Shown here: positions 9,982 through 19,179 of the stretch, in pieces
Position numbering within the stretch: the first letter of the stretch is position 1
Layout: every line of letters begins with the position of its first letter
Source of the DNA: Halorubrum yunnanense
GTDB taxonomy: Archaea; Halobacteriota; Halobacteria; Halobacteriales; Haloferacaceae
Assembly (NCBI RefSeq): GCF_026586675.1
Contig: NZ_JAODIX010000028.1
Span: 66,876 to 130,875, forward strand
DNA: 64,000 nucleotides
Reading direction: 5' to 3'
Notes under the pieces: model-generated
Databases searched by the model: none
The model's input: only the letters and a program-made list of their open reading frames with translations
Told to the model about the DNA's origin: nothing
Position numbers and translations under genes: made by a program

Positions 9982-11319
9982 TCACGCCATCGAGGTGATC
10001 GCGCTCACTGAGTCCGTCTCCACGAGCAGGATCACGTGATCGCCCGGTCGGAGGACGGTGTCTCCCCGAGGAGTGACGATCTCGTGGTCGCGCGTGATCG
10101 CGCCGATGACGAACCGCGCGTCGGTCTCGGCGACGATCTCCGAGATCGGCCGCCCGACGAGCCCGCACCCGTCGGTGAGCTCGAGCTCCAAGACCTCCGC
10201 CTGGTCGTTCTCCAGCACAGCGATGTTCTCTGCGACGCTCTCGTAGGTGAACCGCGTGATCTCCTCGGCGGTCACGGTGCGGGGGTTGATCGCGATGTCG
10301 ATCCCGATCTCCTCGAAGACGGTGACGTAGTCGGGGCTGTCGACGACCGCGATCACGCGGTCGACGCCGAGCCGCTTGGCGAGCACGGAGATGAGCAGGT
10401 TCTTTTCGTCGGACCGGAGCGCGGTGACGACGACGTCGGCCTCGTCGACGTGCTCGCGCGCGAGGAACTCGGTGTCCGTCGCGTCGTGTTCCATCACGAC
10501 GGTGTTCGGGAGGTTCTCCGCGAGCCAGCGCGCGCGGTCGGCGTCCCGCTCGATCAGCCGCGGCTCGAAGTCGATCTCCTCCAGCAGCCGCGCGGTCTGG
10601 TAGCCGATCTCGCTGCCGCCGACGACGACGATCTCGTCGGCGCGGCCGGGGGTCGTCTCGGGCGCGACGTCGGTCGCGAACCCCTGGACGCTCTCGGGGC
10701 TCCCGACCACGACCGCCCGGTCGCCGGCCTCGATACCGGTGTCCCCGCGCGGGATCGTCATCTCCCCGTCGCGGAACAGGCCCACGAAGGTGAGCGACTC
10801 GTAGCGGTCGGCCTCCAGGACCGTCTGTCCCGCGACCGGGCTCTCCTCGTCGACCTCGAACTCGGCCATCTGGACCAGCCCGCCGGCGAATGGGTCGACG
10901 TCGATCGCCGCCGGGAGCCCGATGACGCGGACGATGTTCTCCGCCGTCTGGAGGTCCGTACACACCATGAAGTCGACGCCGAAGGCGCCCTCGCTTCGGT
11001 TCCACGTCTGAAGGAAGTCGGTGCTTTTCACCCGGGCGATCGTGAACCCGTCGCCGAGCGTCTTCGCGGTGCCGCAGGCGACGAGGTTCGTCTGGTCGTT
11101 GTCGGTGCAGGCGATGACCATGTCCGCGCGGCCGACCTCTGCCGCCGTCTGGATGTCGGAGGTCGTGCCGTCGCCGGCGATGGTGAGTACGTCGAGCTCG
11201 TACTTTAGCTGTTCCGCGCGCTCGGGGTCGACGTCGACGACGACGACCTCGTGGTCAGACGCGAGGCTCGAAGCGATGCTCGTGCCGACCTCGCCGGCCC
11301 CGATGACGACCACATGCAT
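9982..11319 (-). CDS. trkA: TrkA, NAD-binding RCK regulator of potassium uptake
   Basis: A 445-residue cytosolic protein with two tandem RCK units, each a TrkA-N Rossmann domain plus TrkA-C. The first nucleotide-binding motif is VVIGAGEVGTSIA at the N-terminus, the second VVVGGSEIGYQTA near residue 228. Acidic residues closing the second strands (VDVD and IERD) favour NAD(H). TrkA gates TrkH by binding nucleotides. It is the first gene of the trkA-trkH-trkH-usp-usp run and lies 7 bp before a trkH gene. The gap to the upstream mscS gene is 122 bp and likely holds the promoter. Confidence 0.96.
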   Translation of the reverse strand: MHVVVIGAGEVGTSIASSLASDHEVVVVDVDPERAEQLKYELDVLTIAGDGTTSDIQTAAEVGRADMVIACTDNDQTNLVACGTAKTLGDGFTIARVKSTDFLQTWNRSEGAFGVDFMVCTDLQTAENIVRVIGLPAAIDVDPFAGGLVQMAEFEVDEESPVAGQTVLEADRYESLTFVGLFRDGEMTIPRGDTGIEAGDRAVVVGSPESVQGFATDVAPETTPGRADEIVVVGGSEIGYQTARLLEEIDFEPRLIERDADRARWLAENLPNTVVMEHDATDTEFLAREHVDEADVVVTALRSDEKNLLISVLAKRLGVDRVIAVVDSPDYVTVFEEIGIDIAINPRTVTAEEITRFTYESVAENIAVLENDQAEVLELELTDGCGLVGRPISEIVAETDARFVIGAITRDHEIVTPRGDTVLRPGDHVILLVETDSVSAITSMA

Positions 11320-11441
11320 GGGGACACCCAGTTACCGGACCCTCAAGTCGGTTACTATGCTGTCGCCGGGACCGCGGGGGCAAGGGAAGTGACCGGCGCC
11401 TCCCTGCCGCTCCCGGCTTCCGAGCCGCAGTCGAGCCCGCC

Positions 11442-12359
11442 TTACGACTCCCCGCCGCTCCCGGCCCGCGACGTCCCCCCGAACGACGAGGGCTCAGACC
11501 ACTCGTTCCGGCCCGAGACGGTGCGCTGCGGGAACGGGATCGAGATGTCCTCCTCGTCGAACCGCTTTTTCACGGCCTTCACGTAGTCGGCGCGAGCCTT
11601 GACGAAGTCGGCCCGCGACGGGTCGTCGATCCAGATCCGCGACTGCAGGCCGACGTACGAGTCCGCCAGCTCGATCAGTCGGACCGAGGGGGCGGGGTCG
11701 TCTACGATCGCGTCGCTCCTCTCGGCCTCCTCGACGATGATGTCGGTGGCCGTCTCGACGTCGTCCTCGTAGTCGATCCCGAAAACGAACTTCAGGCGTA
11801 GCGTCCCCTTCGCGACCGGGTTCTTCACCACGTCGCTCGTCAGGGCGTGGTTCGGCACCGTGAGCAGCTCGTTATCGAACGTTCGCACGCGGGTGACCCG
11901 GAGCGAGATGTCCTCGACGACTCCCGAGTTCCCCTGCCACTCGATCCAGTCGCCGATGCGGAACGGCTTGTCCGTGTAGATGAACACGCCCGCGACGAAG
12001 TTCTTGATCACGTCCTGGAGCGCGAAGCCGACGGCGAGCGTCGCCGCGGCCGCGATCGTCGCCAGCGAGCGCAGGAACCCCTGATACCCCGCCGCGCCGA
12101 ACGCGACCGTGACGCCTGCGAACAGCACGAGGAACGTGATGATCTTCTGGAGCGGCCGTCGCGCGTGCTCGTCGAGCCCCTGCCTGTCGAACAGCCGCTC
12201 GGTCAGCGGCTTGACGGCGGCCTTATAAATGACGTACGTTGCGGCGACGACAGCGAGGAAGGCCGCCGCGTCGATGGCCAGGGCGGTCAGCGGGCCGAGG
12301 TACGGCTCCAGCGCCCCCGCGACGGCGACGACCCCGTCCGGGCCGCCCGCGGCGCCCAT
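11442..12359 (-). CDS. mscS: MscS family small-conductance mechanosensitive channel
   Basis: A 305-residue membrane protein. Membrane segments lie at about 20-45, 72-92 and 100-125; the last contains the Ala/Gly-rich pore helix AAAATLAVGFALQDVIKNFV typical of MscS TM3. The cytoplasmic beta domain follows (FRIGDWIEWQGNSGVVEDIS). The C-terminal tail is Ser/Gly-rich. The open frame continues upstream, but the ATG at 12359 overlaps the stop of the YhbY-like gene as TGATG, so this start implies translational coupling. The channel releases solutes on hypo-osmotic shock and fits the neighbouring potassium genes. Confidence 0.92.
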   Translation of the reverse strand: MGAAGGPDGVVAVAGALEPYLGPLTALAIDAAAFLAVVAATYVIYKAAVKPLTERLFDRQGLDEHARRPLQKIITFLVLFAGVTVAFGAAGYQGFLRSLATIAAAATLAVGFALQDVIKNFVAGVFIYTDKPFRIGDWIEWQGNSGVVEDISLRVTRVRTFDNELLTVPNHALTSDVVKNPVAKGTLRLKFVFGIDYEDDVETATDIIVEEAERSDAIVDDPAPSVRLIELADSYVGLQSRIWIDDPSRADFVKARADYVKAVKKRFDEEDISIPFPQRTVSGRNEWSEPSSFGGTSRAGSGGES

Positions 12360-12604
12360 CAGTGGAGCACCGCGGTGTTCCCGCGCGTCTCCACGAGCTC
12401 CGCGTCGACGGCGTCGGCGAGCTCCGCGGCGAGCTCGTCGGTCGTGCTCCCGCCCCGGGCCGCCCGGAGGAACTTCACCTTCACGAGCTTGGCGTCGTCG
12501 AGCTGGTCGGCCGTCTCCTCGACGACGGCGTCGACGCCCTTTTTCCCGACCCAAACGGTGACGTCGAGGTCGTGCGCTTCCTTGCGAAGCTGTTGATCGC
12601 TCAT
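12359..12604 (-). CDS. YhbY/CRM-domain RNA-binding protein
   Basis: An 81-residue protein comprising a single CRM (CRS1-YhbY) KH-like domain. It has the family pattern of an early VTVWVGKKGVD strand-turn, standing for the usual IGKxG loop, then LVKVKFLRAARGG. CRM proteins bind structured RNA and are linked to ribosome assembly and tRNA processing. Its stop overlaps the start of mscS by one base. Upstream lies a gap of 111 bp to the SHOCT gene. Confidence 0.85.
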   Translation of the reverse strand: MSDQQLRKEAHDLDVTVWVGKKGVDAVVEETADQLDDAKLVKVKFLRAARGGSTTDELAAELADAVDAELVETRGNTAVLH

Positions 12605-12715
12605 ACGTCGTTCGAGTCGGCCGCGCGCATTGAAGCTTGAGGTTCGCGGTTGCGGGGGCGGTCGCGGCCCGTGAGCGTCTCCCGCCGGCCCGTCTCCCCG
12701 ATACGCCCCCTTCCG

Positions 12716-13120
12716 TCACCGCTCGCGTTCGACGTCGCGTTCCCGCTCCCGTGGTCGCTCCCGTTGGGCGTACTCGGCGGCGTCTTCCGGCGTTTCCGTC
12801 TCCAGCAGCCGGTCGAGCTTCCGATCGAACTGCTCGTCGGTGAGCTCGCCCTCGGCGTACCGGGCTCGGAGCCGGTCAAGCGCGTCCCGAGCGTGCCCGG
12901 ACCTCTCGTCGCCCGCGTCGTCTTCGACCGGCTCGTCCGCCTCTTCGTCTTCGAACACCATCGCGACCACGGGTACGACGACGATATAGCCGAACAGCAT
13001 TAGCGGAAGCCACCACTCAAAGTCGAGGAACATCGCCGCGAGCCACGTTCCCGTCACGACCGCTCCCGCGACCCCACTCGCGTTTCGACTGAACCGCTCG
13101 CGTATGGAGGACTCCAGCAT
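12716..13120 (-). CDS. SHOCT-domain small membrane protein
   Basis: A 134-residue protein with two adjacent hydrophobic helices at about 15-50, an acidic linker (residues 55-75) and a C-terminal SHOCT motif, ALDRLRARYAEGELTDEQFD, at about 80-100. The tail is a very charged Arg/Glu run. The frame is open far upstream, where it only shadows the transporter gene on the same strand; the ATG at 13120 gives a sensible membrane protein. SHOCT motifs mediate oligomerisation in many short membrane proteins. Specific function unknown. Confidence 0.8.
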   Translation of the reverse strand: MLESSIRERFSRNASGVAGAVVTGTWLAAMFLDFEWWLPLMLFGYIVVVPVVAMVFEDEEADEPVEDDAGDERSGHARDALDRLRARYAEGELTDEQFDRKLDRLLETETPEDAAEYAQRERPRERERDVERER

Positions 13121-13221
13121 CGGCGTGATCCTCCCGGTGGGACCACTAAACCGTACCGGCGGTCCAGTGGGTTGTCCGGCCGCCAGACACGGAAACCGGG
13201 GTGACGAGCCGCCGCGACGGG

Positions 13222-15720
13222 TCAGTCTGCCCGGTCCGCCGACTCGGCGCGGAGCCCGTCGCCCAGCCCGAGGCCGACGCGGTCGCCGTACCGCCCCCAG
13301 ACGACCACCAGCGACGGGACCAGCAGGATCGAACAGAGGTACGCGTACAGCACGCCGAGCGCGAGCAGCACGCCGAAGTCCCGCAGGAGGGGGATCACCG
13401 CGAGCCAGAGGACCCCGAGCCCGCAGACCGTCGTGAGCATGCTCCCCGTGAGCGCGCCGCCCGTGCCCGCGATGGTGACGTCGAGCGCCTCGTCGACCGA
13501 GAGCCCGGCCTTGAACTCGTCGACGAACCGGTGGACGAAGTGGACGGTGTAATCCACCCCCAACCCGATCGACACCGAGAGGATCGGGGCGTTGATCGGC
13601 GTCAGCGGAATCGAGAACAGGCGCATCGACCCCACCAACAGCCCCACGGTGACGAGGACGGGGACGAGGTTGAGCAGGCCGTAGACGGCCTTCCCCTCCA
13701 GGTAGGCGTACGACAGCGCCAGGAAGACCGCGGTGAGGACGAACGCCGCGATCAGGCTCCGGATCGCGGACGCCGTGAGCCGGTCGATCACGGCCTCGTT
13801 GACGACGAGGTCGCCGGTGGGAACCGCTTCGAGGGGCGTGCGCTCGGCGAGCTCGCGGACGTCCGCGACCGCCTCGGAGTTGTCGACGCCGGGGCGGATC
13901 GCGTAGTCGATCCGCGCGCTCCCGCGGTCGGCCGCGAGGTACCCGCGCGCCTGGCCCCGCGCGGGCGAGTCGAGCAACGCGTCGTACACCTCGTCGACGT
14001 TGCGGTCGGGAACGCCCGTGCCGAGCCGGTCGTTGCGGTCCACGAGCGCGGCGAACTCGGGATCCCGCTCCGCCCGGTCCTCGATGACGGTCACGACGCT
14101 CGTCGCGTCCGCCCGGCGCTCGTCGGTCGTCTCGAAGGTGTCCGGCGGGTTGCGGGTGGTCCGGTCGATCAGTTCCAGGGCGTCGTCGTCGCGCACGGAC
14201 TGGTCGACGTACAGCGTCACGCTCCCGACGAAGCTCCGCTCGAACTCCTCCTCGAACAGCGTGAGCACCCGGAGGAAGGTGTAGTCGGTCGGCGCGAGCG
14301 GCTCCGGGAGGTTCGAGTACGTCTCCAGCCGGTCCTCGTCGGGGAAGAAGGCCTCCTCGGAGAACTCGGTGTTTACGCCGGTCCCGTAGGCGCCGCCGGC
14401 CGCGCCAGCGACGAGCAGCAGAGCGACGACCGCCACGGGGGCGACCCGCGACAGGTCGACGCCGACGTGCAGCACGCGCCCGAGCCGCGACCCCCCGGAC
14501 CCGAGCGCGGTCGTCCCGAACTCGGGGATCGGGAGCCGCTCGCGCCGGCGGTCGACGAGCACCTTCGCTGCCGGCAGGAACACGCCGAACACCGCGAGCG
14601 TGAAGACGATCCCCGCCGCGGCGACGAGCCCGAAGTCGCGGTTCGGCTCGAAGGGGCTGACCACGTTCGAGGCGAGCCCAAACACAGTGGTGATCGTGAC
14701 GAGCAGGAACGCGATCAGCAGCTGGTCGGTCGTCGTCCGCATCGCGGCCGCGATCCCCAGTCCCTCCCCGCGCTCCTCCCGGTAGCGGTTGACGATGTGG
14801 ATCCCGAAGTCGATCCCGACGGCGAGCAGCAGCGGGAAGACGGTGATGAGCGAGTCGGAGAACGGGATCCGTGCGTACCCCATGAACCCGAACGTCCACA
14901 GCAGCGACATGAGGAGCGCGACGAGCCCGATCGCCATGTCGATCGGGTCGCGGTAGGCGAACACGAGGAAGCCCAGGATGAGCAGCAGCGCGGCCGGGAA
15001 CACGATGATCGCGGTGTCGGTCAACAGCGCCGTGATCTCCGACTGGAGGATCCCGTCGCCGAAGAGGATCGCGTTCTCGCCGGCCTCGTTGCCCGGCACG
15101 GAGTCGACGACGCCGACGCTCTGGGTCTGCAGCTCGGTCACCCGAGCCGTCGTCGCCGCGTCGGGCAAGTCGTAGGTGATCCCGACGATCGTGGCGCCGG
15201 CCTGCTGGGCGGTCGGGTTGTAGTCGACCGACACCTGCGGCGCCACGGCGCCCGCCGCGTCGGCGTCGGCGATGGCCGCCCGCAGCTCGCTCGGCGTCGC
15301 CGCCGCGACCGCGTCGCGGCGCTCACCCGGCGTCTCCGCGCTCGGGTCGAGCCGCTGGGCGATCGCGTCGGCGTGGCTCGACGTGGATCGCACCCTGAGG
15401 GTCGACCGCGACTCCAGCCGATCTTGGGTCTCTAACACCCGGATCAGCGTCGACCGGGAGAGCACGTTGCCGTCGGTGACGATCAGCTGCGCCGACGTGG
15501 CCGACCCGCCTATCGACGTTTCGAACTCCTCGTCGATGTCGTCGAGCGCGCGCTGCGCGGGGATGTCCTGCGTGAACTGGTCGGCGCCGGCCGAGGTGGT
15601 GATCCCCGCCAGCCCGCCGACGGCGACGACGCTGACGAGCAGGAAGACGGCGATCACCGCCGCCGGCCGCTCCGTGACGAGCGCGTCGACCCGCTCGACG
15701 AACCGGTCGGCCGCGGTCAC
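13222..15720 (-). CDS. RND/MMPL superfamily transporter
   Basis: An 832-residue exporter-type membrane protein with two repeated halves, each one N-terminal helix, a large external domain, then five membrane helices. The conserved intramembrane motifs GIDFGIHIVNRYREE and GLGVDYTVHFVHRF sit at equivalent places in the halves, as in MMPL and RND lipid exporters. The start is GTG at 15720; it overlaps the stop of a 16-codon reading frame (ATG at 15767) as GTGA. The gene upstream encodes a secreted CARDB-like protein, so the pair probably forms one envelope system. Substrate unknown. Confidence 0.9.
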   Translation of the reverse strand: MTAADRFVERVDALVTERPAAVIAVFLLVSVVAVGGLAGITTSAGADQFTQDIPAQRALDDIDEEFETSIGGSATSAQLIVTDGNVLSRSTLIRVLETQDRLESRSTLRVRSTSSHADAIAQRLDPSAETPGERRDAVAAATPSELRAAIADADAAGAVAPQVSVDYNPTAQQAGATIVGITYDLPDAATTARVTELQTQSVGVVDSVPGNEAGENAILFGDGILQSEITALLTDTAIIVFPAALLLILGFLVFAYRDPIDMAIGLVALLMSLLWTFGFMGYARIPFSDSLITVFPLLLAVGIDFGIHIVNRYREERGEGLGIAAAMRTTTDQLLIAFLLVTITTVFGLASNVVSPFEPNRDFGLVAAAGIVFTLAVFGVFLPAAKVLVDRRRERLPIPEFGTTALGSGGSRLGRVLHVGVDLSRVAPVAVVALLLVAGAAGGAYGTGVNTEFSEEAFFPDEDRLETYSNLPEPLAPTDYTFLRVLTLFEEEFERSFVGSVTLYVDQSVRDDDALELIDRTTRNPPDTFETTDERRADATSVVTVIEDRAERDPEFAALVDRNDRLGTGVPDRNVDEVYDALLDSPARGQARGYLAADRGSARIDYAIRPGVDNSEAVADVRELAERTPLEAVPTGDLVVNEAVIDRLTASAIRSLIAAFVLTAVFLALSYAYLEGKAVYGLLNLVPVLVTVGLLVGSMRLFSIPLTPINAPILSVSIGLGVDYTVHFVHRFVDEFKAGLSVDEALDVTIAGTGGALTGSMLTTVCGLGVLWLAVIPLLRDFGVLLALGVLYAYLCSILLVPSLVVVWGRYGDRVGLGLGDGLRAESADRAD

Positions 15721-15771
15721 GGGCTCTCCCCTCCGCTCCGGGCCGCGGGGGCGATGTGGTCGCTCATCCGG

Positions 15772-17466
15772 TCACCGCCGCCGGTAGAGCACGATCGTCC
15801 CCGCGCCGGCGACGACGACGAGGAGAGCGACCGCGATCGGGACGAGCGGGAGCCCGCCGTCGTCGGTCGATTCCGTCACCTCGATCGGGTACTGGGTGAC
15901 GTCCGAGATCCGGTCGTTGCCGCGCTCGTCGTCGTAGCGGAAGTCCAGCTCGACCGGGTGGGTCTCGACGCTCGCGCCGGACGCGGCCGACACCTCGAAG
16001 GTGATCTCTCTCGACTCGCCCGGCGCCAGCTCGTCGACGAACGCCTCGTCGTTGGGCGCCGAGAGCGGGCTGTCGGCGTACAGCCCGGCGTTGATCGACG
16101 ACAGCGTCTCCGGCCGCTGGTTGGTGATCTCGAAGGTGATCTCCTGCGTCTCGCCGGCCGGGACGGTCGTGTTGTCGGCGACGAGGTCGAACTCCGGCCG
16201 TCGCGGCGCGACCTCGATCCGTCGGGTCTCGTCGACCGCGATCGTCGCGTCGCCGTTCGTGTACTCGGTGGTGAACCGGAACTGCCGGGGGCCGGGGTCG
16301 GCGCTCCCGCTCACGTCGGCGTCGAACGAGAACTCGACCGACTCGCCGGCCGGGACCTCCGGGAGCGCGTACCGCCGCTCGTCGATCGTCACCCGATCGC
16401 TCTGCGGGTCGGCGACGAGTACCGCGTCGTCGACGTCGAGCGGCCCCTCGTTCGTGAGCGTCCCGCTGACGGTGCCGGAGTAGCCGACCTCGAGCGTCCC
16501 CTCCGCGCCGTCGATCGAGAACGACTGTTCGGGGATCGGCACCACCCCCGCCCGCGAGGAGGGAGACGACCGGTCGATCCCGTCCGGGTCGCGGTAGTCG
16601 ACCGACGCCACGAGCGCGTACGCCCCCTCGCCGAAGTCGGGCGACACCGTCGAGTCCAACGTCACGGTCCGGTTCTCGTCGGGGGCCCAGTCGCCGACGA
16701 ACCGCTCCGCGCTCCCGTCGCCGATCACGGCCGCGGTGCCCGTCGAACTCCCGGTGACGACCGCGTCGCGGGCGGTCTCGTCGCCGACGTTCCGCAGCGT
16801 CGCCGTCACGTCGCCGCCCCCGCCGACCTGCGCGTCGGTGTCGGTCTCGACGATCGCGAACCGGGCGCCGTCGTCGACAACGATCGTGACGTCGAAGCGG
16901 TCGGTGCCCGGCCGGTCCTTGTGGTCGTTGAACTCGGGAATGATCTCGAAGGTGTACCGGTACCGGGCGGTCACCTCGACCTCGTACCGGCCGTCCGGCA
17001 CGTCGCCGGGCACCGTGACGTCGATCGGGACGGAAACGGGGCTCGCGTCGGTCCGCACGTCGCCGACGACCGTCCGGCCGTCGCCGACCTCGATCGGCAC
17101 GTCGCCGTCGTCGATCGAGAGCGTGAGCCCCCGCGCCGTCGTCACTCGCGGGTCGAGCTGGTTCCCGAACTCCATCTGCCCGGTGTTGAGAATGTCGAGC
17201 GTCACCGTCGACTCGGCGCCGCTCGGAACCGTGCGCTGCGAGGCGAACAGGTCGAGCACGGGCGACCCGCGGATCTGTCGGTCCGTCGTCTGCCCGCGGA
17301 CGCCGTCGGCCGCGGTCGGGCCGACCGCCGCGGCCCGTGCGTCGTCGCCCGCGAGCGAGCCCTGTCCGACGGACGTCGCGGCCCCGGCGAACGCGGCGCC
17401 GCCGACGAGGGCCGCGACGGCGACCGCGGCGAGAGCGAGCGCCCCGGCCCGCGCGAGCCGGCCCAT
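15772..17466 (-). CDS. Secreted COG1361-type (CARDB/NEW3-like) S-layer domain protein with C-terminal anchor
   Basis: A 564-residue extracellular protein. It has an N-terminal Sec signal of about 30 residues, rich in Ala and Val, then several Ig-like beta domains of the CARDB/NPCBM-associated kind (about 70-200, 200-300, 310-410 and 415-515), a TDDGG spacer, and a C-terminal membrane helix ending in YRRR. COG1361 proteins commonly sit beside RND transporters in archaea and may act as periplasmic adaptor-like partners. It is divergent from a TetR regulator; the 169-bp gap holds that regulator's palindromic operator. Confidence 0.85.
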   Translation of the reverse strand: MGRLARAGALALAAVAVAALVGGAAFAGAATSVGQGSLAGDDARAAAVGPTAADGVRGQTTDRQIRGSPVLDLFASQRTVPSGAESTVTLDILNTGQMEFGNQLDPRVTTARGLTLSIDDGDVPIEVGDGRTVVGDVRTDASPVSVPIDVTVPGDVPDGRYEVEVTARYRYTFEIIPEFNDHKDRPGTDRFDVTIVVDDGARFAIVETDTDAQVGGGGDVTATLRNVGDETARDAVVTGSSTGTAAVIGDGSAERFVGDWAPDENRTVTLDSTVSPDFGEGAYALVASVDYRDPDGIDRSSPSSRAGVVPIPEQSFSIDGAEGTLEVGYSGTVSGTLTNEGPLDVDDAVLVADPQSDRVTIDERRYALPEVPAGESVEFSFDADVSGSADPGPRQFRFTTEYTNGDATIAVDETRRIEVAPRRPEFDLVADNTTVPAGETQEITFEITNQRPETLSSINAGLYADSPLSAPNDEAFVDELAPGESREITFEVSAASGASVETHPVELDFRYDDERGNDRISDVTQYPIEVTESTDDGGLPLVPIAVALLVVVAGAGTIVLYRRR

Positions 17467-17582
17467 CTCTTTCCCCCGTCGCCGTCGTCATCGGCCGCGG
17501 GGGGGCACCGAACCGGGGATCGACCGCCGACCGCGTCGCGTCGAGTCATACGATCGTGTGGGTCGCTCGCGTGTTAAGCGTG

Positions 17583-17602
17583 TTGAATGAACGTTCAATC
17601 AA
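17583..17602. promoter_or_regulatory. Palindromic TetR-type operator
   Basis: TTGAATGAACGTTCAATCAA is a 20-bp inverted repeat that differs from its reverse complement only at positions 5 and 16. It lies 6 bp before a TATA-like box (17609-17616) of the tetR gene and in the shared divergent promoter region. This is the classical placement for autorepression, with joint control of the RND operon inferred. Confidence 0.8.
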
Positions 17603-17608
17603 GAGCCA

Positions 17609-17616
17609 TTTATATG
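17609..17616 (+). promoter_or_regulatory. TATA box of the tetR gene
   Basis: TTTATATG centred about 24 bp upstream of the ATG at 17636. A repressor on the adjacent palindrome would overlap the TFB recognition zone. Confidence 0.65.
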
Positions 17617-17635
17617 TGACCGGAGTAGGTCGCCC

Positions 17636-18316
17636 ATGCACGACCCGTTCGCGGAGCCGACCGACACCCGGCAGGCCATCCTCGGGGCCGCGTTCCGCGC
17701 GCTCTGCGAGCACGGGTACGCCGACCTCACGATCAGCCGGATCGGCGAGGAGTTCGATAAGAGCCCGTCGCTCGTCTACCACCATTACGACGGGAAAGAC
17801 GAGCTGCTCGTCGACCTGCTCGAGTTCCTCCTCGACGGGTTCGAGGCGTCGACGTCGGCCGGCGGGTTCGACCTGACCGCGCGCGAGCGCCTCGACGCCT
17901 ACCTCGCGGCGACGACCGAGCCCGGGTCCGTCGACGACGAGCACGCGCCGGACGCCCGGTTCCTGTCCGTCATCGTCGAGCTCCGGGCGCAGGCCGCCAG
18001 CGACGACGCCTACCGCGAGCACTTCGACCGCAGCGACCGCGTGTTCGAGTCGTTCCTCGAACGCTCCGTCCGCGAGGCCGCGGCCGACCTCGACGCGGAG
18101 GGGTCGGCCGGCGTTTCGAACGGCGACGAAGGAGGCCGCCGTGACGAGCCGTCATCCATCGCGCCCGTCGAGGTCGCCTCCACCCTGCAGACGCTCGCGA
18201 CCGGGGGGATGCTCCGCTGGGCGACGACCGCCGACCGCGACTGGGCCGACGACACCCGACGCGGCGCCCGCCGATACCTGGAGACGATGCTTCCACGGGT
18301 CGATACGGAGGCGTGA
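17636..18316 (+). CDS. TetR/AcrR family transcriptional regulator
   Basis: A 226-residue regulator. The N-terminal TetR helix-turn-helix spans about residues 9-56, with ILGAAFRALCEHGYADLTIS and the closing SLVYHHYDGKDELL pattern. The C-terminal ligand domain is acidic and has a low-complexity insert around 150-170 (GNDEGG-like residues). It is divergent from the COG1361-RND operon, and its promoter carries a near-perfect palindrome, so it is the likely repressor of that exporter and of itself. Ligand unknown. Confidence 0.93.
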   Translation: MHDPFAEPTDTRQAILGAAFRALCEHGYADLTISRIGEEFDKSPSLVYHHYDGKDELLVDLLEFLLDGFEASTSAGGFDLTARERLDAYLAATTEPGSVDDEHAPDARFLSVIVELRAQAASDDAYREHFDRSDRVFESFLERSVREAAADLDAEGSAGVSNGDEGGRRDEPSSIAPVEVASTLQTLATGGMLRWATTADRDWADDTRRGARRYLETMLPRVDTEA

Positions 18317-18377
18317 GCGCGGCCGGCGAGAGCGATGGCTCTGCGGCCGTCGATGATAAACCGGAAGCGGCTCCGAC

Positions 18378-19079
18378 TCAGCGCTCGGTGACGCCCTCGG
18401 CGTCCATCTCGGAGACCTCCTCTTCGAGCCACTCGCGGAGCCACTTCACGCGCTTGATGCGCCGGTGGGCGATGCTCTCGGCGGTGTCGGAGACGACGCG
18501 TTCGGTGTGGTCGCGTGCGCGCCGGAGGACCCGGTCGACCATCTTCGCGGCGTCCATGTGGGTCCGGGATTCGTACCCCATCCGCAGCAGCATCAGCACG
18601 GCGCCGTTGGCGCCGACCTTGTCCAGCAGGTCGGCCTCCATCAGGCACCGGCTCTCCAGCGGTACGTCCGTCAGCTCCCCCGTGTACGAGTGGTCGACGA
18701 CCGCCCCGCACACCTCCTCGACGAACGACTCGGGGTAGTCGCCGCGGCTCTCGAGGTACTCGCGGGCGACGCGCGCGCCGGCCTCGGCGTGGACGTCCTG
18801 CTCCGCCTCCAGCTTCGCGACGTCGTGGAACACCGCGGCCACCCGGACCACGTCGACGTCGGCGCCCTCGGCCTCGGCGATGTCGGCCGCGAGGTCGACG
18901 ACGTTGCGGATGTGGTTGAACCGGTAGTCCGAGGAGTGCCAGGGGTACCACCGCATCCGCCCGCCGTCCTCCTCGCTCTCGACGCTGGCCGCGAGGTAAT
19001 CCCTCACAAACACCTCCATCGCCTCGAACTCCTCGTCGCTCACCTCCGTCTCCTTAATCTCGACGCCCACGGGGACCAC
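18378..19079 (-). CDS. HD domain phosphohydrolase
   Basis: A 233-residue cytosolic protein of the HD superfamily of metal-dependent phosphohydrolases. The metal ligands are visible: His56 in the FNHIRNV helix, His85-Asp86 in AAVFHDVAKLE, and a later Asp in VVDHSYTG near residue 130. The substrate cannot be told from sequence; such proteins act on nucleotides or cyclic dinucleotides. It is convergent with tetR (61 bp apart). The family is secure, the role is not. Confidence 0.88.
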   Translation of the reverse strand: MVPVGVEIKETEVSDEEFEAMEVFVRDYLAASVESEEDGGRMRWYPWHSSDYRFNHIRNVVDLAADIAEAEGADVDVVRVAAVFHDVAKLEAEQDVHAEAGARVAREYLESRGDYPESFVEEVCGAVVDHSYTGELTDVPLESRCLMEADLLDKVGANGAVLMLLRMGYESRTHMDAAKMVDRVLRRARDHTERVVSDTAESIAHRRIKRVKWLREWLEEEVSEMDAEGVTER

Positions 19080-19179
19080 CTCGGGCGAAAAACTCGTGAT
19101 TCATTACCGTACTTGAGGAGCGTTTCGTTCTTAGTCGTTACGACGGGCGGCGTTCGACCGCCCTCCCCTCCGCGAGCGC

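Noticed and set aside
12716-14899. A 727-codon frame ending in the SHOCT protein
   Set aside because: Only the last 134 residues look like protein; the rest overlaps the RND gene in another frame. I kept the ATG at 13120.
13201-15435. Long open frame on the plus strand opposite the RND gene (744 codons)
   Set aside because: It is a shadow produced by GC-rich third positions. The translation is Arg/Asp/His-rich without domains, while the minus-strand frame is a complete RND transporter.
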